Shown piece by piece: positions 1-11,214 of a stretch of DNA of 64,000 nt. Position 1 is the stretch's first letter, and each line of letters starts with the position of its first letter. Under the pieces are notes generated by a model. It had not been told where the DNA came from. It was given only the letters and a program-made list of their open reading frames with translations, and did not search any database. The translations under genes and the position numbers were made by a program. This DNA comes from Dipteronia dyeriana (lineage: Eukaryota; Streptophyta; Magnoliopsida; Sapindales; Sapindaceae): NCBI GenBank assembly GCA_032871835.1, contig CM065303.1, positions 58,318,597 through 58,382,596 of the forward strand. Reading direction: 5' to 3'.

Positions 1-680
1 ACATTTGCGTGGATGGGTTTGGAACAAATCGGGGCAATACAACGGTCCTTCAGATTAAGTAACAACAGAGTGATTGTATCATTGGAGTCTTTCCTATGAA
101 ATTTGAACCACCATACTAACCGAAGTTTCACCACATCAGCTGCCTGAAGAATTGAAGTCTGTTTACCTTTGAACACCTTATTGTTTCTCACCTCCCACAT
201 AGACCATACCGAAGCGAAGAATAGAGTATTCCAGGCTCTACTGTATTTGTTCAATGGGCACAATCCCGACCAGCTGTATGCTGAATCTTTCAAAGACTTG
301 TTAACACAACAGGATAGATCCCACCAATTCATTCAGTGATACCACAGAGCATGAGTCCAACTACACTGGAGGAATAAATAATCGATTGATTCCACCTCCG
401 TATTGCATAGCGAACAGACCAAAAAAGAACTAGGATTGAAACCAAATCTATGCATCACCTCACGGACCATGACATGCCCTCTCAGAAGTTGCTAGACAAA
501 CAATTCTATCTTATAGGGGCACAAACCTTGTCAGATAAACTTGTGCTCGACATTTGGATAAGACATCGAATCCTCCAAACTCCTACGAAAAGAGCTAACC
601 GAAAACGCCTATCGGAACAAAAGGATCAAGCCAAGACATTCGGGATAAATCTTCAGATTTTGAAACAGTCTAAGAGGTTT
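1..680 (-). pseudogene. LINE non-LTR retrotransposon, 3' part (zf-RVT and tail)
   Basis: Read on the minus strand, this stretch encodes the C-terminal part of a plant L1-type LINE polyprotein. It shows a CSLCNTEVES...YLFLQCSWTHALW zinc-knuckle-like block (zf-RVT type), followed by a W-S-M-W-E-V-R-N-N-K-V-F motif typical of the segment after the zinc knuckle. Stops and frame changes interrupt it, so it is a pseudogene. It runs off the window at base 1. The upstream part of the same LINE lies at 3630-4175, on the other side of an inserted LTR retrotransposon. The plus-strand frame at 450-746 is a shadow of this. Confidence 0.72.
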
Positions 681-685
681 GAAAG

Positions 686-1764
686 TGTTAGGTTTTGGTT
701 CGTATTCTCAAGTGAACCCAATGTGAACCAAACAAGACTCAATTGATGTGGAGCTTCCTAGAGACGTGAGATAACGTTTAGAAGTTGAAGATGGTGTTTA
801 AGGGAGGTTTGAAGACGAAGAAGAACTGAAGAAATAAAGACTGGTGGGTTTTACGGAGTCGACCGCGGTGCAGACAGGTGCACAGACCGCGGCACGGAGA
901 GCGGTCATTTCTAGGAGATCAAGTACGGCGTAGACCGCGGTGGATGCAAAGGCATGTACCGCTGCACAGAGAGTGGTGGTTGACAGTGGCTTTTCATGGT
1001 ATAGGAAACGGGGTGCACACCGCGACCTAGACCGCGGAAACGATGCATCTTGCTCAGATCAGGAATGTTGCGTGAGGAAAAAAGGAAATATTCTACTTCT
1101 GGAAGTTCTTGTGCTAATCGAAAAATGAAAGAGTTTGTCTTCATGAAGAATAGGAAAGTCCTGTACTTGAAGGAAAAGGAATTCTTCTTAACAAGAAGAC
1201 TTGTCATAAATAGAAAATAGTATTTATATGGAACAAGTAATTCTTGTACGTTTAGAAGTAGGATTTCCTCTTATGTTAAACTCTTGTAACTAGTATAAAT
1301 AGATATTATAATTAGGTTATTTTGTGTGTGTCGAAAAAGAACATCACGTAACATCAGAGAGTAGTAGAGAGATCGGGGTGAGAGACCCATGGGAATATCC
1401 GTGGAGGGATCTAAGGGAATATCAGTGGATCAAATAAGACATCCGTGGGTGATATTCATGGGAGACCTAGGGGATATTGTAGGGTTCTTGGTAAGGATCG
1501 TGTGAACGTGGTTTGGAGTTTGGGTGTGTGAGAGAATCCTGGAATATATGGTTGTAACAATTTATATATAGTGGAATTTTTCTCTGTCGTCTTGACAGCT
1601 GGTGGTTTTTACCCGATTTGGGTTTTCCACGTATATCTTGTGTTGTGATTGTTTTACTTTCTCTCATCTATTTTGTTTGCTATTAACGTTATAAATTGCT
1701 ATGGTTTTAGGCATATATTAGGTACAAAGATTCCGCGATTCATCAGTTCCGAAAATCTCCAACA
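686..1764 (+). repeat. 5' LTR of copy 1
   Basis: 1079-bp LTR beginning TGTTAGG and ending CTCCAACA. It holds a TATA box at 1294-1301 and a C/G-rich block with repeated ACCGCGG and AGCGGT motifs near 860-1040. Its R/U5-like end reads TTTTCCACGTATATCTTGTG, a pattern seen in plant copia LTRs. The matching LTR is 2545-3624. Confidence 0.9.
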
Positions 1765-1766
1765 AT

Positions 1767-1778
1767 TGGTATCAGAGC
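1767..1778 (+). other. Primer-binding site (initiator tRNA-Met) of copy 1
   Basis: TGGTATCAGAGC lies two bases after the 5' LTR end. This is the standard complement of the plant initiator tRNA-Met 3' end used as a minus-strand primer. Confidence 0.9.
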
Positions 1779-2532
1779 CCTGGTTTTGGCGATGACGTTT
1801 TATCAAGTCTTTATGGGAGATCGTATGGAGGACTTGGTGGTAATGGGATGATGATTCATGGTTGTCTAGTATGGTTTAGCAAAGGAGATACGTCTTGAAA
1901 GCGGTTTTGAACTCGGTGGGTTTGATGAAAAGAAAAATAGAGATGGAGGAGAACTTTTTTTTTTTTTTTTTATCTTGTGGTGGTATGTACAAGTCATGGA
2001 GATCCAATCTGGGTTACACGAGGCGTTAATTGAATATTAAAAAAAAATTGAATGCTCAAAGTCTCTGGTGATGGTGTGTGGCTTATCTGGCAAAGCACTC
2101 CCAGTTCTAGTAACAAGTCTTTCACCAGGTATGTGATGCAAGGATGAAAGGTAGGACTGGGTGATGCAAGGACATGTTTATCCTTTTGACAGTTTTCCCC
2201 ACTGGCCATGGAAGAGGATATGTTGCTGCTAGTGGTCCATAATTGTGCACAAAGCATTGGTCAGAAAGTGATGTAAGGTGTATGGTGGATGGTGGACAAG
2301 GATGTCGATGGATGACGAACTCCCTGGTAATCTAACGTGAGGAGTTGCACCACAATTTCAGCATGTTATTTTTCGACATGGTGCCGGAACAACCAACACA
2401 AAGCAAACGGAAGAAGAAATAAAAAAAAATCTTAGGATGGTTCGTTCATAGTGGTTATACCTTATGGTGGGATATGTTGATTCTTGGTGATGAGAATCGT
2501 GGTTGTGGACAAAGGTCTTGAGAATTCAAGTC

Positions 2533-2544
2533 AAATGGGAGAAT
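2533..2544 (+). other. Polypurine tract of copy 1
   Basis: AAATGGGAGAAT immediately precedes the 3' LTR. The equivalent stretch in copy 2 (19319-19331) reads AAAAGGGATAAT, so position and composition are conserved. Confidence 0.65.
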
Positions 2545-3624
2545 TGTTAGGTTTTGACTCGTATTCTCAAGTAAACCCAATGTGAACCTAACAAGACTCA
2601 ATTGATGTGGAGCTTCCTGGAGATGTGGAATAACGTTTGGAGGTTGAAGATGATGTTTGAGGGAGGTTTGAAGACGAATAAGAACTGAAGAAATGAAGTC
2701 TGGTGGGTTCCGCGGCGTAGACAGCGGTGCAGACAGGCGCACAGACCGCGGCATGGAGAACGGTCATTTCTAGGAGATCAAGTGTGGCAGACCGCGGAGG
2801 AGGCATATGAATGTACCGTGGCACAGAGAGCGATGGTTGACAGTGGCTTTTCGCGGTATAGGAATCGGGGTGCACACCGTGACCTAGACCGTGGAAACGA
2901 TGCATCTTGCCCAGATCAGGAATGTTCTGTGAGGAAAAAAGGAAATATTCTAGTTCTGGAAGTTCTTGTGCTAATTGGAAAAGGAAAGAGTTTGTCTTCA
3001 TGAAGAATAGGAAATTCCTGTACTTGAAGGAAAAGTATTTTTTCTTTACAAGAAGACTTGTCATAAATAGAAAATAGTATTTATGTAGAACAAGTAATTC
3101 TTATACGTTTAGGAGAAGGATTTCCTCTTATGTTAAACTCCTATAACTAGTATAAATAGACCTTGTAATTAGGTTATTTTATGTGTGAAGAAAAAGAACA
3201 CCATGTAACATCAGAGAGTAGTAGAGAGATCGGGGTAAGAGACCCGTGGGAATATCCGTGGAGGGATTTAAGGGAATATCAGTAGATCAAGTAAGAGATC
3301 TGTGGATGATATTCAATGGAGATCTAGGGAATATTGTGGGGTTCTTAGTGAGGATCTTGTGAGTGTGGTTTGGAGTTTGGGTGTGTGAGAGAATCCTGAA
3401 ATATATGGTTGTAACAATTTATCATATAGTGGAATTTTTCTCTGTCATCCTGACGACCTGTGGTTTTTTACCCGATTTGGGTTTTCCACGTATATCTTGT
3501 GTTGTGATTGGTTTACTTTCTCTCATCTATTTTTACTGCTATTGACGTTATTAATTGCTATGAATTATGAGCATATATTAGGCACAAAGATTTCACGATT
3601 CATTAGTTTCAAAAATCTCCAGCA
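2545..3624 (+). repeat. 3' LTR of copy 1
   Basis: 1080-bp direct repeat of 686-1764. TATA box at 3151-3158. It ends CTCCAGCA and is followed at once by the target-site copy GAAAG. Differences from the 5' LTR are mostly transitions spread along its length. Confidence 0.9.
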
Positions 3625-3629
3625 GAAAG

Positions 3630-4175
3630 TACCGTCATTTGGTCTTTCTCCCAGTCAAATAAAGGTCTTCTCAAGCTAATCTCCCAAACCCAGTTTGAAC
3701 CATACCATCACCCATACTTTTTTCTACCATTTTTGTTCACAGCCAAAACATATATCCTTAGACAAGCAATCATCAACGGCAAGTCAAACCTCCACCTGTC
3801 AGACCAGAAATCAGCCCTTCTACCACACCCAACAACCACCTTCAGACATTCCTTAAAATTCTTCCCAGACATGGAGCCGTCATCCAGAAGACTGCCCACA
3901 ACCTTTACAAAAAAAGAAGCCGACCTTGAAACATTCCAATCCTAGAAAAACTTGTCCAACGAAACACTTTACTTAGCACAAGTCACTCTACGCCACAACG
4001 AAGTTTCCTCGGATCCAAATCTCCAAACCCATTTTACGAGCAAACTCTTGTTTTTGACAACCATCTTATCAATACCCAAACCACAATTTCTTTTACTTTT
4101 ACAAGCCGTATCCCAATAATTACAAACACTATACAGTAGAAAGAGATGTATTGTCGACAAATAGTGTATATTCAT
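3630..4175 (-). pseudogene. LINE non-LTR retrotransposon, upstream part of the split copy
   Basis: The minus strand encodes CGLGIDKMVVKNKSLLVKW then WRFGSEETSLWRRV, the G-L-G-I...N-x-x-L-L-x-K-W-x-W-R-F block that follows the reverse transcriptase in plant LINEs. Next comes a CGRRADFWSDRW segment, the usual G-x-G-x-x-x-x-F-W-x-D-x-W motif. Reading direction and domain order continue into 680-1, so the two pieces are one LINE split by the element at 686-3624. The catalytic RT domain is absent; the LINE appears 5' truncated near 4175. Confidence 0.72.
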
Positions 4176-5514
4176 GTCTTAAATCTGATTATATTTGATA
4201 TTCACATGAGGAAATTTCATTAAAGTCCCTAACTTTTGATGAATTGTCACATTTTTAAATATTTTTATTATATTAGTAACTTTAATAATACTATTACAAA
4301 AAACATCATAGAGATATCTTTTTAAATGATCTGAAAAAATCTAGAGATCACTTTCCGAAACAATCTCTATTAAGATAATCTTAAAAATATTTTATAATGG
4401 AGATCGCTTAGGAATGATCTCGTAAAATTCAATAAATATCATTTTTATTAAAAAAATGTTCATTATTTAAGACACTATAAATAAATAAAATTAATAATAA
4501 AAAATTTATTATTTTTAATATTTTTATTAAAATATATATATATTTTTTCAAAACAAGAAATGTTGTTTCATAAAAACTCACAATATCAATTCATAAAAAC
4601 TCACGATACAATTGATTTTCTCTTTGAATAACTTTACTCTATCAAAGTTAAACCAATTTACAAGACATCACAAAACCAAAATAAATAAAAAAACTATAAA
4701 GTCAAATTTGGCGATATTCATGATCTAAGTTCAACACTAAAACTATCATCAAATTTCAACATTTAAACATGTATATACAATACAACTTTCATTAAAGTTA
4801 AATATTTTAACGTTCATATCTATGTAATATCTCGCAAAGGCAATTCTATTGTCCCGAAATCTTCTTTATATAAGAACATTTCTTTCTGAAATTGTAAAAC
4901 ATAAATATAACAATGATTTATGAAAATGAGAACTTTAGAGAAAAGAAAAAGATTGAAACTACATGGTATAATGAAATTAATTACATGATAAAAAGAACTA
5001 AGATTTTTTTGTGCGTTCTTTAAATTTTTGGCACTCTTCTCAATGCCTTTTGTGTGATTGCCACATGTTTATTAATTTAAGTTTTTTTTTAGTGCCAATT
5101 GTTGGTTTGTTCCAAAATTGCCCCTGATCAAAATAATGTAACCTTTCCTTTTCTGAAAACTTAATTTTAGTTTTTATTTTTATTTGTTATATTTTTTAAA
5201 ATGACAAACTTGAAAGAGCGTGAAACGAGACAGAGACAATGTAAAAGACAATGTAACCTGAAAAAGGCGACGACAATAGAGACGGAGATGGGTGATTAAG
5301 ACGATAGCGACAACAATGGAGATGGGAGAAGAAAGCAATGGTGGGTAGACGAACGAAAACGACGATAGTCTGCCTTTGAAAATTTCGTTTGAATTTGTTG
5401 AGCGAATTGAAGATATGTTTGTTTTTAGATTTTGTTGTTTAAAATTATAATTAATTTTTTTGATTTCTTAGTTTGAATTCAAATATACAAGCACGTATAA
5501 TTAAATTGTCAAAA
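4176..5514. other. AT-rich non-coding interval
   Basis: I see no supported gene. 4285-4440 carries several variants of an AGAGATC / GATCTC motif in both orientations after TACTATTACAAAAAACATC. This faintly recalls the subterminal repeats of CACTA elements, but the end sequence is not the canonical CACTACAAGAAA, so no call is made. The rest is AT-rich unique-looking sequence. Confidence 0.5.
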
Positions 5515-5716
5515 GCTAACCTAGAGGGGGTGAATAGGTTTTAAACGTCTTTTCATTACACAAGAGTTTATCTCCCTAAATAGCTTGTATCACAATACAT
5601 TAAAATGTAAAAGGACATTTAGACCATTGAAAGACATACTTAATTAAGCATGCCAATCAAAGTCTATAACTTGTAAGTGAAGATATCTTACTAAAAACAT
5701 AAATCAACTCACACAC

Positions 5717-5720
<4 letters not shown>
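5515..5720 (-). repeat. LTR-like remnant, minus orientation
   Basis: AACCTAGAGGGGGTGAATAG at about 5518 is, on the minus strand, the C-T-A-T-T-C-A-C-C-C-C-C-T-C-T-A motif that I associate with the LTR/PBS junction of some plant copia elements. It is matched in inverse orientation at 14935-14965. No full LTR can be delimited. Confidence 0.3.

Positions 5721-5721
<1 letters not shown>

Positions 5722-5793
<72 letters not shown>
5722..5793. repeat. (TA)n microsatellite at left edge of Mutator-like element A
   Basis: More than 30 uninterrupted AT/TA units directly precede the TIR that begins near 5794. A shorter (TA)n tract at 11211-11233 abuts the other end. Confidence 0.95.
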
Positions 5794-5796
<3 letters not shown>

Positions 5797-5875
5797 AAAC
5801 AACCCATTTGTGAGGTTCAAGTTAATAACTAATCTCTTTTTGAAAAAATTACAAAACTAACTCAATTGAGACAAT
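5794..5875 (+). repeat. Left terminal inverted repeat of element A
   Basis: Begins TTGAAACAACCCATTTGTG and matches the reverse complement of 11125-11208 with scattered substitutions. Confidence 0.7.
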
Positions 5876-5899
5876 ATTACCCTTTTAAAATATAAAAAT

Positions 5900-7930
5900 T
5901 ACATCCCAACCAAAAGACCCAAAATCCATCTTCTCTTCTAATCGACCAACCCTCACCTAAATTCCAAAATCCCTCATTTCTTTCAAATTTCACCAACTCT
6001 CTCTCACCAAAATCCCTAATCAACGACACTACTGGGTTGGAAGAAGACGACGGTGCCTCATTCTCTCAACCATCAGTCCATCACCAGTCACTAGCTCACT
6101 ACCCAGGCTGGGGCTTACTGACGGAGTCGCATCACCGCGGTTTGTCGTAGTCCCCAGCAGTCGTCGCTCATCATCGTCCTCAGCCCCGACGACCTATCGT
6201 CGTCGTACCTATCCTCGTCGTATATCGTCGTTGTCCCTGTCCCTGTCCCCGCACCTATCTTGGTTCATCGTCGTCCATCGTCGATCTTCGTTGTCCTACA
6301 CTTCAGATCTTCACTTCGTTGATGAAGGTGAGTTCGACTGTTTATTGAATTGTCTGATATTGAATTGTGAATGTGTGAGAACTGTTTAGAAGCTTTTGAG
6401 TGGTTTGACTATGTGTTTGTATAAGAAATCAATTGAATGTTTATTATTATAAATTGTGAACTTGTTGAAAATCAAAATGTTTATATAGCCCGAGTGTTAC
6501 CCAGAAAATTTAGACAAGTTGCTGGAGCTCATTTTTCTTCTTCGCCTTCTGAGGTCAAGTCTCACTTTTGTGTCTCATAAGCTCGTTTTCTGTTGTGTAA
6601 GTTGCTTTTTTACTCTTGTCATTTGTTTTTATGTTCTGGGTTTGATTGGTGACAAATTAGGAAGATACGGTTCATGAATTGTGCTTAGTTTTTGATGAAA
6701 TGACTGACTGAGCTTTGGTCACAAATAGATCATGGTTTTGTTTTTTTTAAGAGAAAATTAACATCTTTTATAGAATCCCCAGCTACGTTTTTGGTTTATT
6801 TTTGTGAAAATGAAAGGTTTCGAGGCTAGAATTGAGTTGGTATGGGTTCTTTTGATATCATTATATGTAAGAGATTGAGGTTCTTTTTTGTTAGATAACG
6901 ACATTGATGATTTTCATCTAAATATTGAGTATAGATAGTATATTTCCATTGTGCTGCTTAGGAAATTGCAAGTTTTTAGTTTTGTTTATTACTTATTACA
7001 TATTAATGGCTAGTTGTTTATAGGATTTCCATTTTTGCTGGGTTCATAGTTCGTGTAATGAAATTAGTGAGTCTTTGCTCAAGGTAATTACATTCATTAT
7101 TTACATAGACATAATATGTTATGTAGTTGATACAAACAGTCAAATATGGAAGAAAAATTAATAGTCAGAGTATGCAATTTTCCTTTTGCAGGTCAAACAG
7201 GCTGTCTAAGTGTGGTTATTATGTCTTATTGTTATAGAATTATGAATTTACTTATTAATATGAAATTTGTAACCTTTCTGAATACTAGGTGTCTAGAGCT
7301 GAAGGTTGAAGACGGACGGCGGCGGCAGAAGGTTGCAGTTGACTATTGAAGGTAATGGTTGTTGTTTGGATTTAGATTTTTTTATACTGATCTGTGCTGT
7401 TTGGAGCATTTAGATAGGTTAGTGAAAAGAAGGATCTTCATATAGACTTCAATGTGCAGTAATTATCATAAATTCTTTTCAATTATAAAATATATCAAAT
7501 CTCTTCAGTTAGATCCCTTATATGCAATATGACTAAGATTTACTTTTTCTATCAATTAGGTTGTTTGACTCAGCAAAATCTTTGGCTTTAAAAATGTTCC
7601 AACACGTGAAGAGGTAAGGGTTTGAAGAAGAATTTCAATTGACTCATAAGCTTATCAATTGGGGCAAAAGATAGTTGATCTTTTGTTACTTTCGCTATTG
7701 TGTGACTGAAACTTTACTCACATTTGCTTTTGGCTCTGGATTTTATTCACTTATTTGCAATTTGTTGTCCTCTGTGGTTGTCTTGGTCGCTGCTTTGTGC
7801 TTTTGTTTTGGCTTTTTTGTATTTGTTTTGGTTTTGCTTTGTAGGTTTCGTTTTGTGGTGTTTGGGGTCTTTTTGCTACTGTGGATGTGTTGTTATGAAT
7901 TGAATTTTGTTGTCATGATGTTGTTGTGAA
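5900..7930 (+). other. Left interior of element A, no supported gene
   Basis: 5930-6330 is C/T-rich with many CGTCGT repeats and looks like a transcribed leader, ending ATGAAGGTGAG, a plausible first exon and donor site. No continuing protein frame follows. A ~30-bp motif (TGGGTTCATAGTTCGTGTAA and variants) recurs near 7037, 8005 and 8187, showing internal duplication. Confidence 0.4.
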
Positions 7931-8257
7931 TTGAATTGTGTTTCCATTCTCCATAGAGGCCAGCATAAGCAATTTGTGACTATAGAGTTTTAGTTTTCGA
8001 TTTTGTTGAGTTCCTAGTTCGTGTAATAGGTGTTTGGAGTTTGGTGTTTGGTGTTTACAATAGATGTTTGGTGTTTTACGTTTGATTCTTGCATCTATGA
8101 AATATGTTGCCATGAATTTTGTTGTATACTTTAGATAGAGGTCGGTATATGCAAATTGTGACTCTAGGCTTTGTGTGGTAATTGTTGGGTTCATTGTTCG
8201 TGTAATGAAGTTAGTATGCAACTTACTAAGTAGGTGCTTTTGAAATTAAACTCAGTT

Positions 8258-8705
8258 TGAAATTCCTAACGATGTTGGAAATTTCCAACTCCGTTAGAAA
8301 TTCCTAACAACGTTGGGAGTTCCCAACAGCGTTGAGAATTCCTAACTGCGTTGGGAATTCTTAACTGCGTTGGGAGTTTCTAAATGTGTTGAGAATTTCT
8401 AACTGTGTTGAGAATTTCTAACTGTGTTGAGAATTTCTAATTGTGTTGGGAAATTCCAAATTGTGTTGGGAAATTCCTAACTGCGTTGGGAGTTTCCAAC
8501 AACGTTAGGAATTTCCAACTGTGTTGAGAATTCCTAACTGTGTTGGGAAATTTCTAACTGCGTTGGGAGTTTCCAACAGCGTTGGGAGTTTCCAACAACT
8601 TTAGGAATTCCTAACTGTGTTGGGAATTTCTAACTGTGTTGGAAATTCCTAACTGTGTTGGAAATTTCCAATAAAGTTAGGAATTCCCGACAACGTTAGG
8701 AATTC
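8258..8705. repeat. Palindromic minisatellite, left block of element A
   Basis: About 450 bp made of ~19-22-bp units such as AACTGCGTTGGGAATTCCT and AACAACGTTAGGAATTTCC. Each unit contains a near-palindrome of the form GTTGGGAATTCCCAAC, so the block reads similarly on both strands. A second block of the same family lies at 10111-10364. Confidence 0.9.
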
Positions 8706-9806
8706 AGACCTTATCATTGGTTGCTTGTCTTGGTAAGATATTCATTATTTTCTTCCTACGAAAAAATTGCTTATTATTTCTACTTTGATTCAATTCACTT
8801 GATGGACAGAAGCTTGAAGTCGGCTGATTAGTTGTTCAATTTTTATATTTTTGTTTGTAAAGGTGAATGGTATATGAATAAGCTTAATTCAATTCAATTG
8901 TATTTTTGTTTGACATAAGCTTAATTTGATATATGAATATTATACGTAATCGATGCTCTATGGTTGGTGTTTTTTCAATATGATCGTTATGGTTGTGTGT
9001 GGTATTTGGTGAGGACAATGTTTAGGTTTTGTAGTGGTTGTGTAGTTTGAAATTCTCAATCTGATTATTATGGTTGTAGTGGTTGTTGTTGTTGTTGTTG
9101 TGTAGGTGACAATATTTAGGTCTTCAGGCAAGTGTTGTAGTGGTGGAATTATTCTGAATGTTATTATACTTGTTATGTTAGGTCTTCAAGATGCGATGTA
9201 ATCAAACGAGGTTAGGAATTTCTTTCAAATAATGTTGCGAATTCAGTTAGATGATTTGAATTTTGTTTTAATGGTTTTATGTTATATTTTAGGGAAATAG
9301 AATGGGAGAAACGGTTGATTTGTTAGTCAAAGTTCCAGAATATTTTCTGACGAAGATTAACAGCACTTCGTCAATAGATTATACTACAACTTGGATGTGC
9401 AGATTGTATGATTTTGTAATTCAAATACTATGCATTATTGTAATCTGCACATTATTGTATGATTTGTATAAACTGTGCAGATTTTCATATTCAAATACTG
9501 TAGCATTGATTTTGTACAAACTGTGCAGATTTGGTGTTGATGTTACAACATGTATTTTGTATACATCCAAGTAACATAATGTGCAGATTTTGTCCATAAA
9601 ATCCATAAATTTCAAAATGTTATCATTACACAACTATATTAACATTACATAAATTTTGTGATGAATCCATTTAACATTACACACAACATGTAATAATGTA
9701 ATAGTGTATCCATACAATCCAATATTATCAACATTACACAAAACCTCAGCAAATGTAGACAAAATCACAATATCGTGTCTTCCGATATAAAACACTTCCA
9801 ACATTA

Positions 9807-9998
9807 TCATGTAATGAACTCGTTTGGATTGACATTAATAAGACCAGATATGATGTCTTCTAACGATTCATATGATGTTTCCCTTGAAACTGAAATTAGT
9901 CTTGACTTTCCAGACTGATACTTGAACTTCCCACCACTTTCACTCCATTCTCCATCGTATAAAACAACGAACTGAACTTTCTCCATGAAGCCTTTCAA
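9807..9998 (-). pseudogene. Mutator-like transposase N-terminal segment (element A)
   Basis: A 63-residue minus-strand frame begins MKGFMEKVQFVVLYDGEWSE and continues with a K-Y-x-x-G-K-S-R segment and SRETSYESLEDIISGLI. The order (hydrophobic strand, Y-x-G-E-W, a basic loop, then S-Y-x-x-L-x-x-x-I) matches the N-terminal domain I associate with plant MULE transposases. The family is normally 600-900 residues with an MuDR zinc domain and a DDE core; nothing further downstream (below 9800) supports either. The frame ends in an IT-stop at 9807. A minus-strand transcript would start from the right TIR, consistent with a leader near 10900-11100. Confidence 0.5.
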
Positions 9999-10110
9999 AT
10001 GAATAAGAAATCCATGATTAAATTCCTAAATAAATATTCTATACTCATGGTATAATGAATTTATAAAACATTCTAAATCCAAACTAAGTTAATATCTTGA
10101 TGCCGCAAGT

Positions 10111-10364
10111 ATTCCTAACTGTGTTGGGATTTTCCAATGCAGTTGAGAATTCCCAACACCGTTAGGAATTCCCAACACCGTTAGGAATTCCCAACACCGT
10201 TAGGAATTCCCAACACCGTTAGGAATTCCCAACTCAGCTAGGAATTCAAAACACAGTTGAGAACTCCTAACCCAATTTTTCCTAACAGCGTTGGGAATTC
10301 CCAATGCGGTTGGGAATTCCTAACTCTGTTGGGAATTTCCAACGCTGTTAGGAAAAACTGGGTT
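10111..10364. repeat. Palindromic minisatellite, right block of element A
   Basis: Contains at least five near-identical 19-bp units AATTCCCAACACCGTTAGG (about 10147-10235), then more diverged units. The last ~96 bp form a long hairpin (10269-10364). Confidence 0.9.
10269..10364. repeat. Inverted repeat (33-bp arms, ~30-bp loop)
   Basis: The left arm 10269-10301 (starting AACCCAATTTTTCCTAACAG) pairs with the right arm 10332-10364 (ending GGAAAAACTGGGTT) with about two mismatches. Confidence 0.85.
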
Positions 10365-11124
10365 GGACATTTTTTTTTAAATACTACCAATTGTGTAAAT
10401 TCAATCCAACAATGAAAAATTAACCACACCAACATCAAATTCACACAAGACCCATAGTCTATTACATTCATGTCAACTATTTTCATAAAAATAAGAAACC
10501 CTAATGTACAAATTAAACTAAAAAAATATATTCAAACATTAATTAAATTATAAATTTATGTATAAAATTAAAATTGATCACACCAATATCAAATTCAACC
10601 AAGACCTATGCTATATTATATTGATGAAAACAATTTTCACAAAAATAAGCAACCCTAATGTACACAGGAAAGTAAAAAAGAGATGAAAAAAATAGAAATA
10701 TACTTTAGATTTATGTAAAAACTTTAAATTGATCACAACAACATCAAATTGACACAAGACCCATGCTTTATTACGTAAATGTAAACTATTTTAACAACAA
10801 ATTAACACAAATACAATTAAATCCGAGATTCAACTAAAAAATTCCAAAAAAAAAAAACTCACCTCAAAGCTTGAATACAAATGTACCCTTGTTGTGGATG
10901 AATATTTTTGAGTATTTCAAAGATGGAGAATGTAAATAATTACTAAAATTCGAAATGAAGGAAGAGAGAAAAAAATTGATAGAGGAGAATAGGAGAAAAC
11001 GAAATTGGATGTTGTGGTGGAGAGAGAGGAGGAAATATGAAGTAAAGAATGGTGTTGTGGTAGAAATAAGAGGAAAAGAATGGATATAGTTGTAAGTAAG
11101 GGTATAGTTGTACTTACACATCAA

Positions 11125-11208
11125 AAAAGAGTTAGTTTTACAAATTTTTCAAAAAGAGGTTAGTTATTGACTTGAGCCTTCCAAATGGGTTAGTTTTCAA
11201 TAAAACCC
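11125..11208 (-). repeat. Right terminal inverted repeat of element A
   Basis: Reverse complement contains TTGAAAACTAACCCATTTGG followed by CTCAAGTCAATAACTAACC and CTCTTTTTGAAAAA, matching the left TIR at 5794-5875. Confidence 0.7.
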
Positions 11209-11214
11209 TATATA

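Larger units (their letters stand above)
686..3624 (+). mobile_element. Complete non-autonomous LTR retrotransposon, copy 1
   Basis: Two direct LTRs (686-1764 and 2545-3624) flank a 780-bp interior without a convincing coding region. Both LTRs start TGTTAGG and end in CA. The interior starts with a primer-binding site matching initiator tRNA-Met and ends in a short purine tract. The insertion is flanked by the 5-bp duplication GAAAG at 681-685 and 3625-3629. With no gag or pol it must be mobilised in trans by a relative. The tRNA-Met PBS and short LTR ends suggest a Ty1/copia-type helper, but lineage cannot be fixed without coding sequence. The LTRs differ by roughly one base in twelve over the first 400 bp by eye, so the insertion is not recent. 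Confidence 0.9.
5794..11208. mobile_element. Mutator-like element A with ~80-bp TIRs inside a (TA)n tract
   Basis: The left end (5794-5875) and the reverse complement of the right end (about 11125-11208) align over ~80 bp. Both carry AACCCATTTG, a TCAAGT..AATAACTAA block, CTCTTTTTGAAAAA and AAAACTAACTC. Both ends abut (TA)n, which hides any target duplication. The interior holds a 5'-UTR-like CT-rich segment (5900-6330), two palindromic minisatellites (8258-8705 and 10111-10364), and one minus-strand exon-like segment resembling a MULE transposase N-terminus (9807-9998). No DDE core is visible, so the element is probably non-autonomous. Assignment to MULE rests on that short segment and TIR length; another TIR superfamily is possible. 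Confidence 0.6.

Noticed and set aside
2588..3064. 158-codon minus-strand frame in the LTR, also present in shorter form in other LTR copies
   Set aside because: It is antisense to U3, not preserved at full length in all four LTRs, and has no domain; probably a shadow of conserved LTR sequence.
4285..4440. Possible CACTA transposon terminus with subterminal repeats
   Set aside because: Canonical CACTACAAGAAA end absent and no partner terminus found.
7675..7929. 84-codon frame rich in Phe, Leu, Cys and Val resembling a membrane protein
   Set aside because: Produced by TTT/TTG-rich sequence inside element A; no partner exons.
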